Under the pieces are notes generated by a model. That model saw only the letters and a list, made by a program, of their open reading frames with translations, was not told the origin of the DNA and did no database searches. A stretch of 64,000 nt of DNA from the NCBI RefSeq assembly GCF_004684345.1, contig NZ_CP038469.1:2790001-2854000 (forward strand). Direction: 5' to 3'. The translations under genes were made by a program, and so were the position numbers. The DNA comes from Citrobacter tructae (GTDB taxonomy: Bacteria > Pseudomonadota > Gammaproteobacteria > Enterobacterales > Enterobacteriaceae). Of this stretch, positions 1 to 7,663 are shown one piece after another; positions within the stretch are counted from its first letter, which is position 1; every line of letters begins with the position of its first letter.

Positions 1-500
1 TTTTTACCCTTGGTCGACGTAACGGACGTACGATCGAGCAAATTATGGATATCATTGGCGACTCTATCGGCGCAATTGCGATGATTGTGTTTATCATCGC
101 CGGTGGCGGTGCGTTTAAGCAGGTTCTGGTCGACAGCGGCGTGGGTCAATATATCTCGCACCTGATGACCGGCACGTCGCTCTCTCCGCTACTGATGTGC
201 TGGACGGTAGCCGCCTTGCTGCGTATCGCGCTCGGTTCAGCCACCGTCGCGGCGATTACTACTGCAGGCGTGGTGTTGCCGATTATTAACGTTACTCATG
301 CCGACCCGGCGTTGATGGTGCTGGCTACCGGCGCGGGCAGCGTGATTGCGTCCCACGTTAACGATCCGGGATTCTGGCTGTTTAAAGGCTATTTTAATCT
401 CAGTGTAGGTGAAACGTTGCGGACATGGACGGTAATGGAAACGCTAATTTCCATTATGGGACTGCTGGGGGTTCTGGCCCTGAACGCCATCTTGCATTAA
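1..500 (+). CDS. idnT: L-idonate/D-gluconate:H+ symporter IdnT, C-terminal part
   Basis: Inner-membrane GntP-family permease for L-idonate, 5-ketogluconate and gluconate. The frame is open from base 3, so the N-terminal two thirds lie outside the window; about 165 residues remain of a family length near 439. The visible part is strongly hydrophobic with at least four membrane segments and carries the GntP-type stretch GSATVAAITTAGVVLP and the late motif SHVNDPGFW. It is followed directly by idnR on the same strand, the E. coli idnT-idnR order, which supports the name over gntP or gntT paralogues. Confidence 0.9.
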   Translation, partial: FTLGRRNGRTIEQIMDIIGDSIGAIAMIVFIIAGGGAFKQVLVDSGVGQYISHLMTGTSLSPLLMCWTVAALLRIALGSATVAAITTAGVVLPIINVTHADPALMVLATGAGSVIASHVNDPGFWLFKGYFNLSVGETLRTWTVMETLISIMGLLGVLALNAILH

Positions 501-511
501 TACGGTATTTA

Positions 512-539
512 CCGGGGAGCGAAAGTCAGTGCTCCCCGG
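512..539 (+). other. Intercistronic hairpin between idnT and idnR
   Basis: Perfect 9-bp inverted repeat (CCGGGGAGC, then GCTCCCCGG after a 10-base loop) between the idnT stop and the idnR ribosome binding site. There is no T-run behind it, so it is more likely an mRNA-stabilising or partial-termination structure lowering idnR expression than a full terminator. Confidence 0.6.
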
Positions 540-552
540 CACTGGAGAGAAA

Positions 553-1551
553 ATGAGGAACCACAGAATTTCTTTGCAAGACATCGCCACGCTGGCGGGC
601 GTGACCAAAATGACGGTGAGCCGCTACATTCGCTCGCCGAAAAAGGTCGCAAAGGAAACCGGTGAACGCATTGCGCAGATTATGGAGGAGATTAATTACA
701 TCCCCAACCGCGCACCCGCGATGCTGCTGAATGCGCAAAGCTATACGCTCGGCGTGCTGATCCCCTCATTTCAAAACCAACTGTTCGCCGATATTCTGGC
801 CGGAATTGAATCGGTAACCTCGGACCATAACTATCAGACACTGATCGCCAACTACAATTACGACCGGGAATCCGAGGAAGAATCGGTGATCAACCTGCTG
901 TCGTACAATATCGACGGCATTATCCTTTCCGAGAAATATCACACCCTGCGCACGGTTAAATTTCTGCGTTCCGCCAATATTCCGGTCGTAGAGCTGATGG
1001 ATATTCAGGGCGATCGTCTGGACATGGAGGTGGGATTCGATAACCGCCAGGCGGCGTTTGATATGGTCAGCACCATGCTGGATAAACGCCAACGCCACAA
1101 AATCCTCTATCTGGGGTCAAAAGACGACATCCGCGACGAGCAGCGTTATCGCGGTTATTGCGATGCTATGGCCCGTCGTGGTCTTGAACCGCTGCGCGTT
1201 AATCCGCGCGCTATCTCCTCCATCCACCTCGGCACACAGATGATGCGTGATGCGCTGACTGCACACCCGGATGTAGACGGTGTGTTTTGCACCAACGACG
1301 ATATCGCGATGGGCGCGCTGCTGCTGTGCCGCGAGCGCGAGCTAGCCGTCCCGGATCAAATATCAATTGCCGGTTTTCACGGGCTGGAAATGGGCAGGCA
1401 GATGATCCCAAGCCTCGCCAGCGTGATCACCCCGCGTTTTGACATTGGCCGCATGGCGGCGCAAATGTTGCTGAGCAAAATCAAGAACAACGACCATAAC
1501 CACAATACCGTGGATCTGGGGTATCAGATTTATCACGGCAATACGCTTTAA
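553..1551 (+). CDS. idnR: LacI-family regulator of idonate catabolism IdnR
   Basis: Cytoplasmic LacI/GalR-family regulator that activates the idn genes with idonate or 5-ketogluconate and affects gluconate genes. The helix-turn-helix lies near residues 5-25 (ISLQDIATLAGVTKMTVSRY), followed by a periplasmic-binding-protein-like effector domain to residue 332, the family length. The ATG at 553 is chosen because GGAGAG lies just upstream and the protein then starts MRNHRIS as in E. coli; a longer GTG start at 529 would fall inside the hairpin. It sits downstream of idnT, as the last gene of the idn unit. Confidence 0.93.
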   Translation: MRNHRISLQDIATLAGVTKMTVSRYIRSPKKVAKETGERIAQIMEEINYIPNRAPAMLLNAQSYTLGVLIPSFQNQLFADILAGIESVTSDHNYQTLIANYNYDRESEEESVINLLSYNIDGIILSEKYHTLRTVKFLRSANIPVVELMDIQGDRLDMEVGFDNRQAAFDMVSTMLDKRQRHKILYLGSKDDIRDEQRYRGYCDAMARRGLEPLRVNPRAISSIHLGTQMMRDALTAHPDVDGVFCTNDDIAMGALLLCRERELAVPDQISIAGFHGLEMGRQMIPSLASVITPRFDIGRMAAQMLLSKIKNNDHNHNTVDLGYQIYHGNTL

Positions 1552-1630
1552 GTCATTTTCTCTTACCATCGCATACTCTCTTTGATGGACATTGCCTATA
1601 CTCCAGGCAGGATAAATGGAGGAAATCTCA

Positions 1631-3133
1631 ATGAGCGCACCCCTGCTAATTGCCCGCACGTCGGACACCGAACTGTTTTTACTGCCAGGCATGGCCAACC
1701 GTCACGGGCTGATTACCGGCGCGACCGGGACAGGTAAAACCGTCACTTTACAAAAGCTTGCCGAATCGCTGTCTGAGATTGGCGTACCGGTATTTATGGC
1801 TGATGTGAAAGGTGACTTAACCGGCGTGGCCGAGGAAGGACAAGCCTCTGAAAAGCTGCTCGCCCGCCTGAAAAATATCGGTATTACCGACTGGCAACCG
1901 CATGCTAATCCGGTCACGGTGTGGGATATCTTCGGCGAGAAAGGTCACCCGGTACGGGCCACGGTATCTGACCTCGGGCCGCTGCTGCTGGCCCGCCTGC
2001 TAAACCTGAACGACGTACAGTCCGGCGTGCTGGATATTATCTTCCGCATTGCCGATGACCAGGGACTGCTCCTGCTCGATTTCAAAGACCTGCGGGCCAT
2101 TACCCAATACATCGGCGATAACGCCAAATCCTTCCAGAATCAGTACGGCAATATCAGCGGCGCTTCGGTCGGAGCCATCCAGCGCGGGCTGCTGTCACTG
2201 GAGCAACAGGGCGCAGCGCACTTCTTTGGCGAACCGATGCTGGACATCAAAGACTGGATGCGTACCGACGCCAGCGGCAAAGGGATGATCAACATCCTCA
2301 GCGCAGAGAAGCTCTACCAGATGCCTAAATTGTATGCTGCCAGCCTGCTGTGGATGCTCTCTGAGTTGTACGAACAGTTGCCGGAAGCGGGTGATCTGGA
2401 GAAACCGAAGCTGGTGTTCTTCTTCGATGAGGCGCACCTATTGTTCAACGACGCCCCGCAGGTGCTGCTGGATAAAATCGAACAGGTGATCCGGCTGATC
2501 CGCTCGAAAGGGGTCGGCGTGTGGTTCGTTTCGCAAAACCCGGCGGATATTCCCGACAACGTGCTCGGTCAGTTGGGTAACCGCGTGCAGCACGCCCTGC
2601 GCGCATTCACGCCGAAAGATCAGAAAGCGGTGAAAACTGCGGCGCAAACCATGCGCGCCAACCCGGCATTTGATACCGAAAAAGCCATTCAGGAGCTGGG
2701 AACCGGCGAAGCACTGGTGTCATTTCTCGACGCCAAAGGCAGCCCATCAGTGGTGGAGCGGGCCATGGTGATTGCACCGTGCTCGCGCATGGGGCCAGTG
2801 ACCGACGACGAGCGCAATGGGTTGATTAACCACTCTGCTCTGTACGGCAAATATGAAGAAGAGGTCGACCGCGAATCGGCTTATGAACGCTTACAGAAAG
2901 GGGTGCAGGCCAGTACCGAGCAGCAAAATACGCCACCAGCCAACAGCAACGCTGTCGAGGTTGACGACGGTATTCTCGGTGGGTTGAAGGATATTTTGTT
3001 TGGCAGTACCGGACCGCGCGGCGGCAAGCGAGATGGCGTGGTGCAGAGCGTGGCAAAAAGCGCGGCGCGACAGGTTACCAATCAGATCATTCGCGGCATG
3101 CTGGGAAGTTTAATGGGCGGGAGGAAACGCTAA
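1631..3133 (+). CDS. yjgR: HerA/VirB4-like P-loop ATPase YjgR (DUF853)
   Basis: Predicted cytoplasmic ATPase of the HerA/FtsK superfamily (DUF853); the cellular role is not established. Walker A is GATGTGKT at residues 30-37, and a Walker B-like VFFFDEAH lies around residues 262-269. The C-terminal region is low-complexity and glycine-rich, ending GGRKR. At 500 aa it matches E. coli YjgR in length. The ATG at 1631 is preceded by GGAGG at a good distance; the upstream ATG at 1616 lies before this site and is unlikely. A TATACT element at 1597-1602 is a possible -10. Separate from the idn genes in function. Confidence 0.9.
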   Translation: MSAPLLIARTSDTELFLLPGMANRHGLITGATGTGKTVTLQKLAESLSEIGVPVFMADVKGDLTGVAEEGQASEKLLARLKNIGITDWQPHANPVTVWDIFGEKGHPVRATVSDLGPLLLARLLNLNDVQSGVLDIIFRIADDQGLLLLDFKDLRAITQYIGDNAKSFQNQYGNISGASVGAIQRGLLSLEQQGAAHFFGEPMLDIKDWMRTDASGKGMINILSAEKLYQMPKLYAASLLWMLSELYEQLPEAGDLEKPKLVFFFDEAHLLFNDAPQVLLDKIEQVIRLIRSKGVGVWFVSQNPADIPDNVLGQLGNRVQHALRAFTPKDQKAVKTAAQTMRANPAFDTEKAIQELGTGEALVSFLDAKGSPSVVERAMVIAPCSRMGPVTDDERNGLINHSALYGKYEEEVDRESAYERLQKGVQASTEQQNTPPANSNAVEVDDGILGGLKDILFGSTGPRGGKRDGVVQSVAKSAARQVTNQIIRGMLGSLMGGRKR

Positions 3134-3141
3134 CAGGAAGA

Positions 3142-3168
3142 CGCCCCTCCCGAGCAACGAGAGGGGCG
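3142..3168. terminator. Hairpin terminator between convergent yjgR and lptG
   Basis: Inverted repeat CGCCCCTC / GAGGGGCG (8 bp) in the 39-bp gap between convergent genes, followed on the plus strand by GATTTTA. It probably ends yjgR transcripts and may also serve lptFG from the other side, although the T tails are short. Confidence 0.65.
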
Positions 3169-3172
3169 GATT

Positions 3173-4255
3173 TTATGACTTACGCAGCATCAGCCACAGG
3201 CTTATCAGGAAGAAGCTGGCGCTTGGCAGCAGCGCGCCGATAATCGGCGGAATGCCGTACACCAGCGTCAGTGGGCCAAAGATTTGGTCCAGCACGTAGA
3301 ACACGAAGCCAAAGCTAATCCCCGTCACCACGCGCACGCCCATCGGCACGCTACGCAGCGGACCAAAGATAAACGACAGCGCCATCAGCATCATTACCGC
3401 CACGGACAGCGGCTGGAAGACTTTGCTCCACATATTGAGCTGGTAACGTCCGGCGTCCTGGCCGCTCGACTTCAGGTACTTCACGTAGTTATGCAGGCCA
3501 CTGATCGAGAGCGCATCCGGATCCAGCGCCACCACGCCGAGTTTATCTGGCGTGAGTTTAGTCTTCCATATCCCGCTCACGGTTTGCGAACCGGTAACCT
3601 GCTTCAGATCCTGCAGGTTGGACTCATCCACCTGCGACAAACGCCAGACCTTATTGTCTTTATCAAATGTGGCAGAAGCCGCATAGCGCACAGACTGCAG
3701 ACGACGCTGGTCGTTAAAGGTGTAGATACTGATGCCCCCTAACTCTTCGTCGCCTTTCACACGCTCGATGTAAACAAAGCTGTCACCGTCTTTCGCCCAC
3801 AGGCCCTGCTGGGTAGAAAGCAGCGAGCCACCGTACATTTGCTGTGCACGATAGTTACGCGCCATCTGTTCGCCCTGCGGCGCAACCCATTCACCGATAG
3901 CCATCGTCAACAGCACCAGTGGGATCGCGGTTTTCATCACCGACAGCGCAACCTGCATGCGGGTAAAGCCGGATGCCTGCATCACCACCAGCTCACTGCG
4001 CTGAGCCAGCATGCCCAGACCCAATAGTGCGCCGAGCAGCGCAGCCATAGGGAAGAAGATTTGGATGTCTTTCGGCGCACTGAGCAGGGTGTACAGCCCG
4101 GCGCCCATTGCATCGTAGTTCCCCTGCCCGGCCTTTTTCAACTGGTCAACAAACTTGATGATGCCGGAGAGCGACACCAGCATGAACAAGGTCATCATGA
4201 TGGTGGTGAAAATGGTTTTACCGATATAGCGGTCAAGTACACCAAAGGGCTGCAT
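3173..4255 (-). CDS. lptG: LPS export ABC transporter permease LptG
   Basis: Inner-membrane permease of the LptB2FGC complex, which extracts lipopolysaccharide from the inner membrane and drives it along the LptA bridge to LptDE. The 360-aa protein has the YjgP/YjgQ fold: three N-terminal membrane segments (to about residue 125), a large periplasmic beta-jellyroll domain (about 130-260) and three C-terminal membrane segments. The start codon shares one base with the lptF stop (TAATG), giving translational coupling. Essential in E. coli; LptB, LptC and LptA are encoded elsewhere. Confidence 0.97.
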   Translation of the reverse strand: MQPFGVLDRYIGKTIFTTIMMTLFMLVSLSGIIKFVDQLKKAGQGNYDAMGAGLYTLLSAPKDIQIFFPMAALLGALLGLGMLAQRSELVVMQASGFTRMQVALSVMKTAIPLVLLTMAIGEWVAPQGEQMARNYRAQQMYGGSLLSTQQGLWAKDGDSFVYIERVKGDEELGGISIYTFNDQRRLQSVRYAASATFDKDNKVWRLSQVDESNLQDLKQVTGSQTVSGIWKTKLTPDKLGVVALDPDALSISGLHNYVKYLKSSGQDAGRYQLNMWSKVFQPLSVAVMMLMALSFIFGPLRSVPMGVRVVTGISFGFVFYVLDQIFGPLTLVYGIPPIIGALLPSASFFLISLWLMLRKS

Positions 4256-5355
4256 TATACCGCTCCTTTACGCAGAAAACGGGCACGCAAGCGGCGCACA
4301 GGCACCGTATCCCACAGGTTAAGCGCAACCGCTAGTGCCAGATAAATCAGGTTAACTGTCCACATCCAGAACGCCGGATCCAGCTTACCTTTACCACCGT
4401 TTGACTTCAGCGACGTCTGGATCAGGAAGAACAGCAGATACAGCAGCATGGCAGGCAGCATCGACAGCACGCGTCCCTGACGTGGGTTCACCACGCTTAG
4501 CGGTACAACCATCAGCGCCATCATAAACACGGTGAATACCAACGTAATACGCCAGTGCAGCTCAGCACGGGCGCGATCGGTGTCGGTCGTCCACAGCGTG
4601 TGCATATCCATCTGGTCGGTATCGTTCGGATCCAGCGCCACGGCCTGATGCCCGATAATCGCCTGATAGTCCTGGAAGTCGGTAATGCGGAAATCGCGCA
4701 GTAGCGCGGTCCCTTCGAAGCGCGTACCTTTGTTGAGCGATACCACCTGAGAGCCATCGCGCATCTGCGTCAGATGTCCGGAATCGGCCACCACCACGGA
4801 AGGACGGGCGTTACCTTTCGGGCGGATCTGCGCGAGGAACACATCATTGAAATTACTGCCATCGACGCTTTCGATAAACAGCACTGAGCTACCATTGGTG
4901 GCCTGCTGGAATTGCCCCTGTGCAAGAGCCGCCATGCCGGGGTTCGCTTTCGCTTCCGCCAGCACTTCATCCTGATGCTTTGAAGACCAGGGTCCGGCCC
5001 ACATCACGTTGATCGCGGCAAATATACTGGTAAGCAACGCCAGCACCATCGCCGCTTTCACCAGCACGGCCTTGCTCAGCCCACAGGCGTGCATGACCGT
5101 AATTTCACTTTCGGTATACAGTTTGCCAAGCGTCATTAGCAGCCCGAGGAACAGGCTTAATGGCAAGATCAGCTGCGCCATTTCTGGCACGCCCAGCCCC
5201 AGCAGCGAGAGCACCAGATTTGCAGGGATGTCACCGTCAACCGCCGCACCGAGGATCCTGACCAGCTTTTGACAAAAGAAGATCAAAAGTAGGATGAATA
5301 GGATCGCAAGTTGGCTTTTGAGCGTTTCCCGTACCAGATATCTTATGATTATCAC
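4255..5355 (-). CDS. lptF: LPS export ABC transporter permease LptF
   Basis: Partner of LptG in the LptB2FGC lipopolysaccharide extractor. The 366-aa protein begins MIIIRYLVRETLKSQ as in E. coli, with six membrane segments flanking a periplasmic jellyroll domain (about residues 125-265). It is the first gene of the lptFG unit, transcribed leftward and divergently from pepA. A possible promoter on the minus strand is TTCTGA (5481-5486), a 17-bp spacer and TATAAT (5458-5463), about 100 bp upstream of the start. Confidence 0.97.
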   Translation of the reverse strand: MIIIRYLVRETLKSQLAILFILLLIFFCQKLVRILGAAVDGDIPANLVLSLLGLGVPEMAQLILPLSLFLGLLMTLGKLYTESEITVMHACGLSKAVLVKAAMVLALLTSIFAAINVMWAGPWSSKHQDEVLAEAKANPGMAALAQGQFQQATNGSSVLFIESVDGSNFNDVFLAQIRPKGNARPSVVVADSGHLTQMRDGSQVVSLNKGTRFEGTALLRDFRITDFQDYQAIIGHQAVALDPNDTDQMDMHTLWTTDTDRARAELHWRITLVFTVFMMALMVVPLSVVNPRQGRVLSMLPAMLLYLLFFLIQTSLKSNGGKGKLDPAFWMWTVNLIYLALAVALNLWDTVPVRRLRARFLRKGAV

Positions 5356-5457
5356 TTTAAATACGCCCGTAAAAACCCGTCTTTTGCAGGAAAATAGCTT
5401 GTTTCATGGCTTAAACGTCATTTATTCTCTTGAGTCGTCGAAATCGTCGCTAAGATC

Positions 5458-5486
5458 ATTATACTCAACGGATCCACCTCTCAGAA
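5458..5486 (-). promoter_or_regulatory. Candidate lptF promoter
   Basis: On the minus strand a perfect TATAAT (5458-5463) lies 17 bp from TTCTGA (5481-5486). It sits in the 266-bp divergent lptF/pepA intergenic region. I see no equally clear pepA promoter in that region and no ARG or PepA box that I trust. Confidence 0.45.
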
Positions 5487-5621
5487 ATTGTTCTGACGTG
5501 CCAATGCCGTAATAACGTTAAGATTAACACGAAGTCATCGCAACAGCGGGTATGAGTTACGAAAGCTTGCAATTCTATCTGTAGCCACCGCCGTTGTCTT
5601 TAAGATTCAGGAGCGTAGTGC

Positions 5622-7133
5622 ATGGAGTTCAGTGTAAAAAGCGGTAGCCCGGAGAAACAGCGGAGTGCCTGCATCGTCGTGGGCGTCTTTGAACCACGCC
5701 GCCTCTCTCCGATTGCAGAGCAGCTCGATAAGATCAGCGACGGGTACATCAGCGCCCTGCTGCGTCGTGGTGAACTGGAAGGCAAACCGGGTCAGACCCT
5801 GTTGCTGCACCATGTGCCTAACGTTCTGTCTGAGCGAATTCTCCTCATTGGTTGTGGTAAAGAGCGTGAGCTTGATGAGCGCCAGTACAAACAGGTTATT
5901 CAGAAAACCATCAATACTCTGAATGATACCGGCTCTATGGAGGCCGTCTGCTTCCTGACCGAGCTGCACGTCAAAGGCCGCAACAACTACTGGAAAGTGC
6001 GTCAGGCCGTTGAGACCTCGCAAGAAACGCTGTACAGCTTTGATCAGTTGAAAACCAACAAAAGCGAACCGCGTCGTCCGCTGCGTAAAATGGTCTTCAA
6101 CGTCCCCACCCGCCGTGAACTGACCAGCGGCGAGCGTGCTATTCAGCACGGTCTGGCGATTGCCGCCGGCATTAAAGCCGCGAAAGATCTCGGCAATATG
6201 CCGCCGAATATTTGTAACGCAGCCTACCTCGCTTCTCAGGCGCGTCAACTGGCCGACAGCTACAGCAAAAATGTGGTGACGCGCGTGATTGGCGAGCAGC
6301 AGATGAAAGAGCTGGGCATGCACTCTTATCTCGCCGTCGGTCACGGTTCACAGAACGAGTCGCTGATGTCGGTTATCGAGTACAAAGGCAACCCGTCAGA
6401 AGACGTGCGTCCGATTGTACTGGTCGGTAAAGGACTGACCTTCGACTCCGGCGGTATTTCCATCAAACCTGCCGAAGGCATGGATGAGATGAAATACGAC
6501 ATGTGCGGCGCAGCGGCGGTTTACGGTGTGATGCGTATGGTGGCGGAACTGCAACTGCCGATCAACGTCGTCGGCGTACTGGCTGGCTGTGAAAACATGC
6601 CGGGTGGCCGCGCGTATCGTCCAGGCGATGTGTTAACCACCATGTCCGGTCAGACCGTTGAAGTGCTCAATACCGATGCTGAAGGCCGTCTGGTACTGTG
6701 CGACGTGTTAACCTACGTCGAGCGTTTTGAACCGGAAGCGGTGATTGACGTCGCCACTCTGACCGGTGCCTGCGTGATTGCGCTGGGCCATCACATCACC
6801 GGCCTGATGTCGAACCATAACCCGCTGGCGCACGAGCTGATTGGTGCTTCTGAACAAGCTGGCGATCGCGCATGGCGTCTGCCGCTGGGCGATGAGTTCC
6901 AGGAACAGCTGGAATCCAACTTTGCGGATATGGCGAACATTGGCGGACGCCCTGGCGGAGCCATTACCGCGGGCTGCTTCCTGTCGCGCTTTGCCCGTAA
7001 GTACAACTGGGCACACCTGGACATCGCGGGTACCGCATGGCGTTCAGGCAAAGCCAAAGGCGCAACCGGTCGTCCGGTGGCGCTGCTGTCGCAGTTCCTG
7101 CTCAATCGTGCCGGTTTTAACGGCGAAGAGTAA
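5622..7133 (+). CDS. pepA: Leucyl aminopeptidase A / XerSite accessory protein PepA
   Basis: Hexameric M17 aminopeptidase using two divalent metals. It is also a DNA-binding architectural protein (CarP) for carAB pyrimidine control and an accessory factor for Xer recombination at ColE1 cer-type sites. The 503-aa length is the family length. Metal-binding and catalytic residues are visible: K270 in VGKGLTFDSGG, and the signature NTDAEGRL at 350-357, containing D352 and E354. The N-terminal DNA-binding domain covers about residues 1-165. CAGGAG precedes the ATG. Monocistronic, ending before a REP element. Confidence 0.97.
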   Translation: MEFSVKSGSPEKQRSACIVVGVFEPRRLSPIAEQLDKISDGYISALLRRGELEGKPGQTLLLHHVPNVLSERILLIGCGKERELDERQYKQVIQKTINTLNDTGSMEAVCFLTELHVKGRNNYWKVRQAVETSQETLYSFDQLKTNKSEPRRPLRKMVFNVPTRRELTSGERAIQHGLAIAAGIKAAKDLGNMPPNICNAAYLASQARQLADSYSKNVVTRVIGEQQMKELGMHSYLAVGHGSQNESLMSVIEYKGNPSEDVRPIVLVGKGLTFDSGGISIKPAEGMDEMKYDMCGAAAVYGVMRMVAELQLPINVVGVLAGCENMPGGRAYRPGDVLTTMSGQTVEVLNTDAEGRLVLCDVLTYVERFEPEAVIDVATLTGACVIALGHHITGLMSNHNPLAHELIGASEQAGDRAWRLPLGDEFQEQLESNFADMANIGGRPGGAITAGCFLSRFARKYNWAHLDIAGTAWRSGKAKGATGRPVALLSQFLLNRAGFNGEE

Positions 7134-7153
7134 GTTAAATACGGCAGTAAACC

Positions 7154-7183
7154 GTAGGCCGGGTAAGCATAACGCTACCCGGC
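7154..7183. repeat. REP element after pepA
   Basis: Palindromic unit with arms GCCGGGTA (7158-7165) and TACCCGGC (7176-7183) around a loop of the usual enterobacterial REP type (TAGGCCGGGTAAGC...). It lies in the pepA-holC gap and probably protects the pepA mRNA 3' end. Confidence 0.8.
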
Positions 7184-7219
7184 TTAAGCATTTAAAGTAA
7201 CCACAAGAAGCCCCATATC

Positions 7220-7663
7220 ATGAGAAACGCAACGTTCTATATTTTGGACAATGACACGCAACAAGATGGCTTAAGCGCCGTCGAACAACTGGTGTGTGAA
7301 ATTGCCGCAGAACGTTGGCGCGCAGGCAAGCGCGTACTGATCGCCTGTGAAGACGAAAAACAGGCTATTCGGCTGGATGAAGCGCTGTGGGCGAGACCGG
7401 CAGAAAGCTTTGTGCCGCACAATCTGGCGGGTGAAGGCCCGCGTGGCGGTGCGCCGGTCGAAATTGCCTGGCCGGAAAAACGCAACAGCAGCCCGCGCGA
7501 TCTGCTGATCAGTTTGCGAGTCGGCTTTGTAGATTTTGCCACCGCTTTCACAGAAGTGATAGACTTTGTCCCTTACGAAGATTCTTTGAAACAATCGGCA
7601 CGCGAGCGCTACAAAGCTTACCGCGTGGCTGGTTTTAACCTGAATACGGCAACCTGGAAATAA
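7220..7663 (+). CDS. holC: DNA polymerase III chi subunit HolC
   Basis: Chi subunit of the DNA polymerase III clamp loader. It binds psi (HolD) and contacts the C-terminal tail of single-stranded DNA-binding protein, helping clear SSB at the fork. The 147-aa length and start MRNATFYILD match E. coli HolC. The stop overlaps the valS start (TAATG), so holC and valS are translationally coupled, the usual enterobacterial arrangement. Confidence 0.96.
   Translation: MRNATFYILDNDTQQDGLSAVEQLVCEIAAERWRAGKRVLIACEDEKQAIRLDEALWARPAESFVPHNLAGEGPRGGAPVEIAWPEKRNSSPRDLLISLRVGFVDFATAFTEVIDFVPYEDSLKQSARERYKAYRVAGFNLNTATWK

Noticed and set aside
5607..6344. 245-codon minus-strand open frame across pepA
   Set aside because: Shadow of pepA; it would also destroy the divergent promoter layout.
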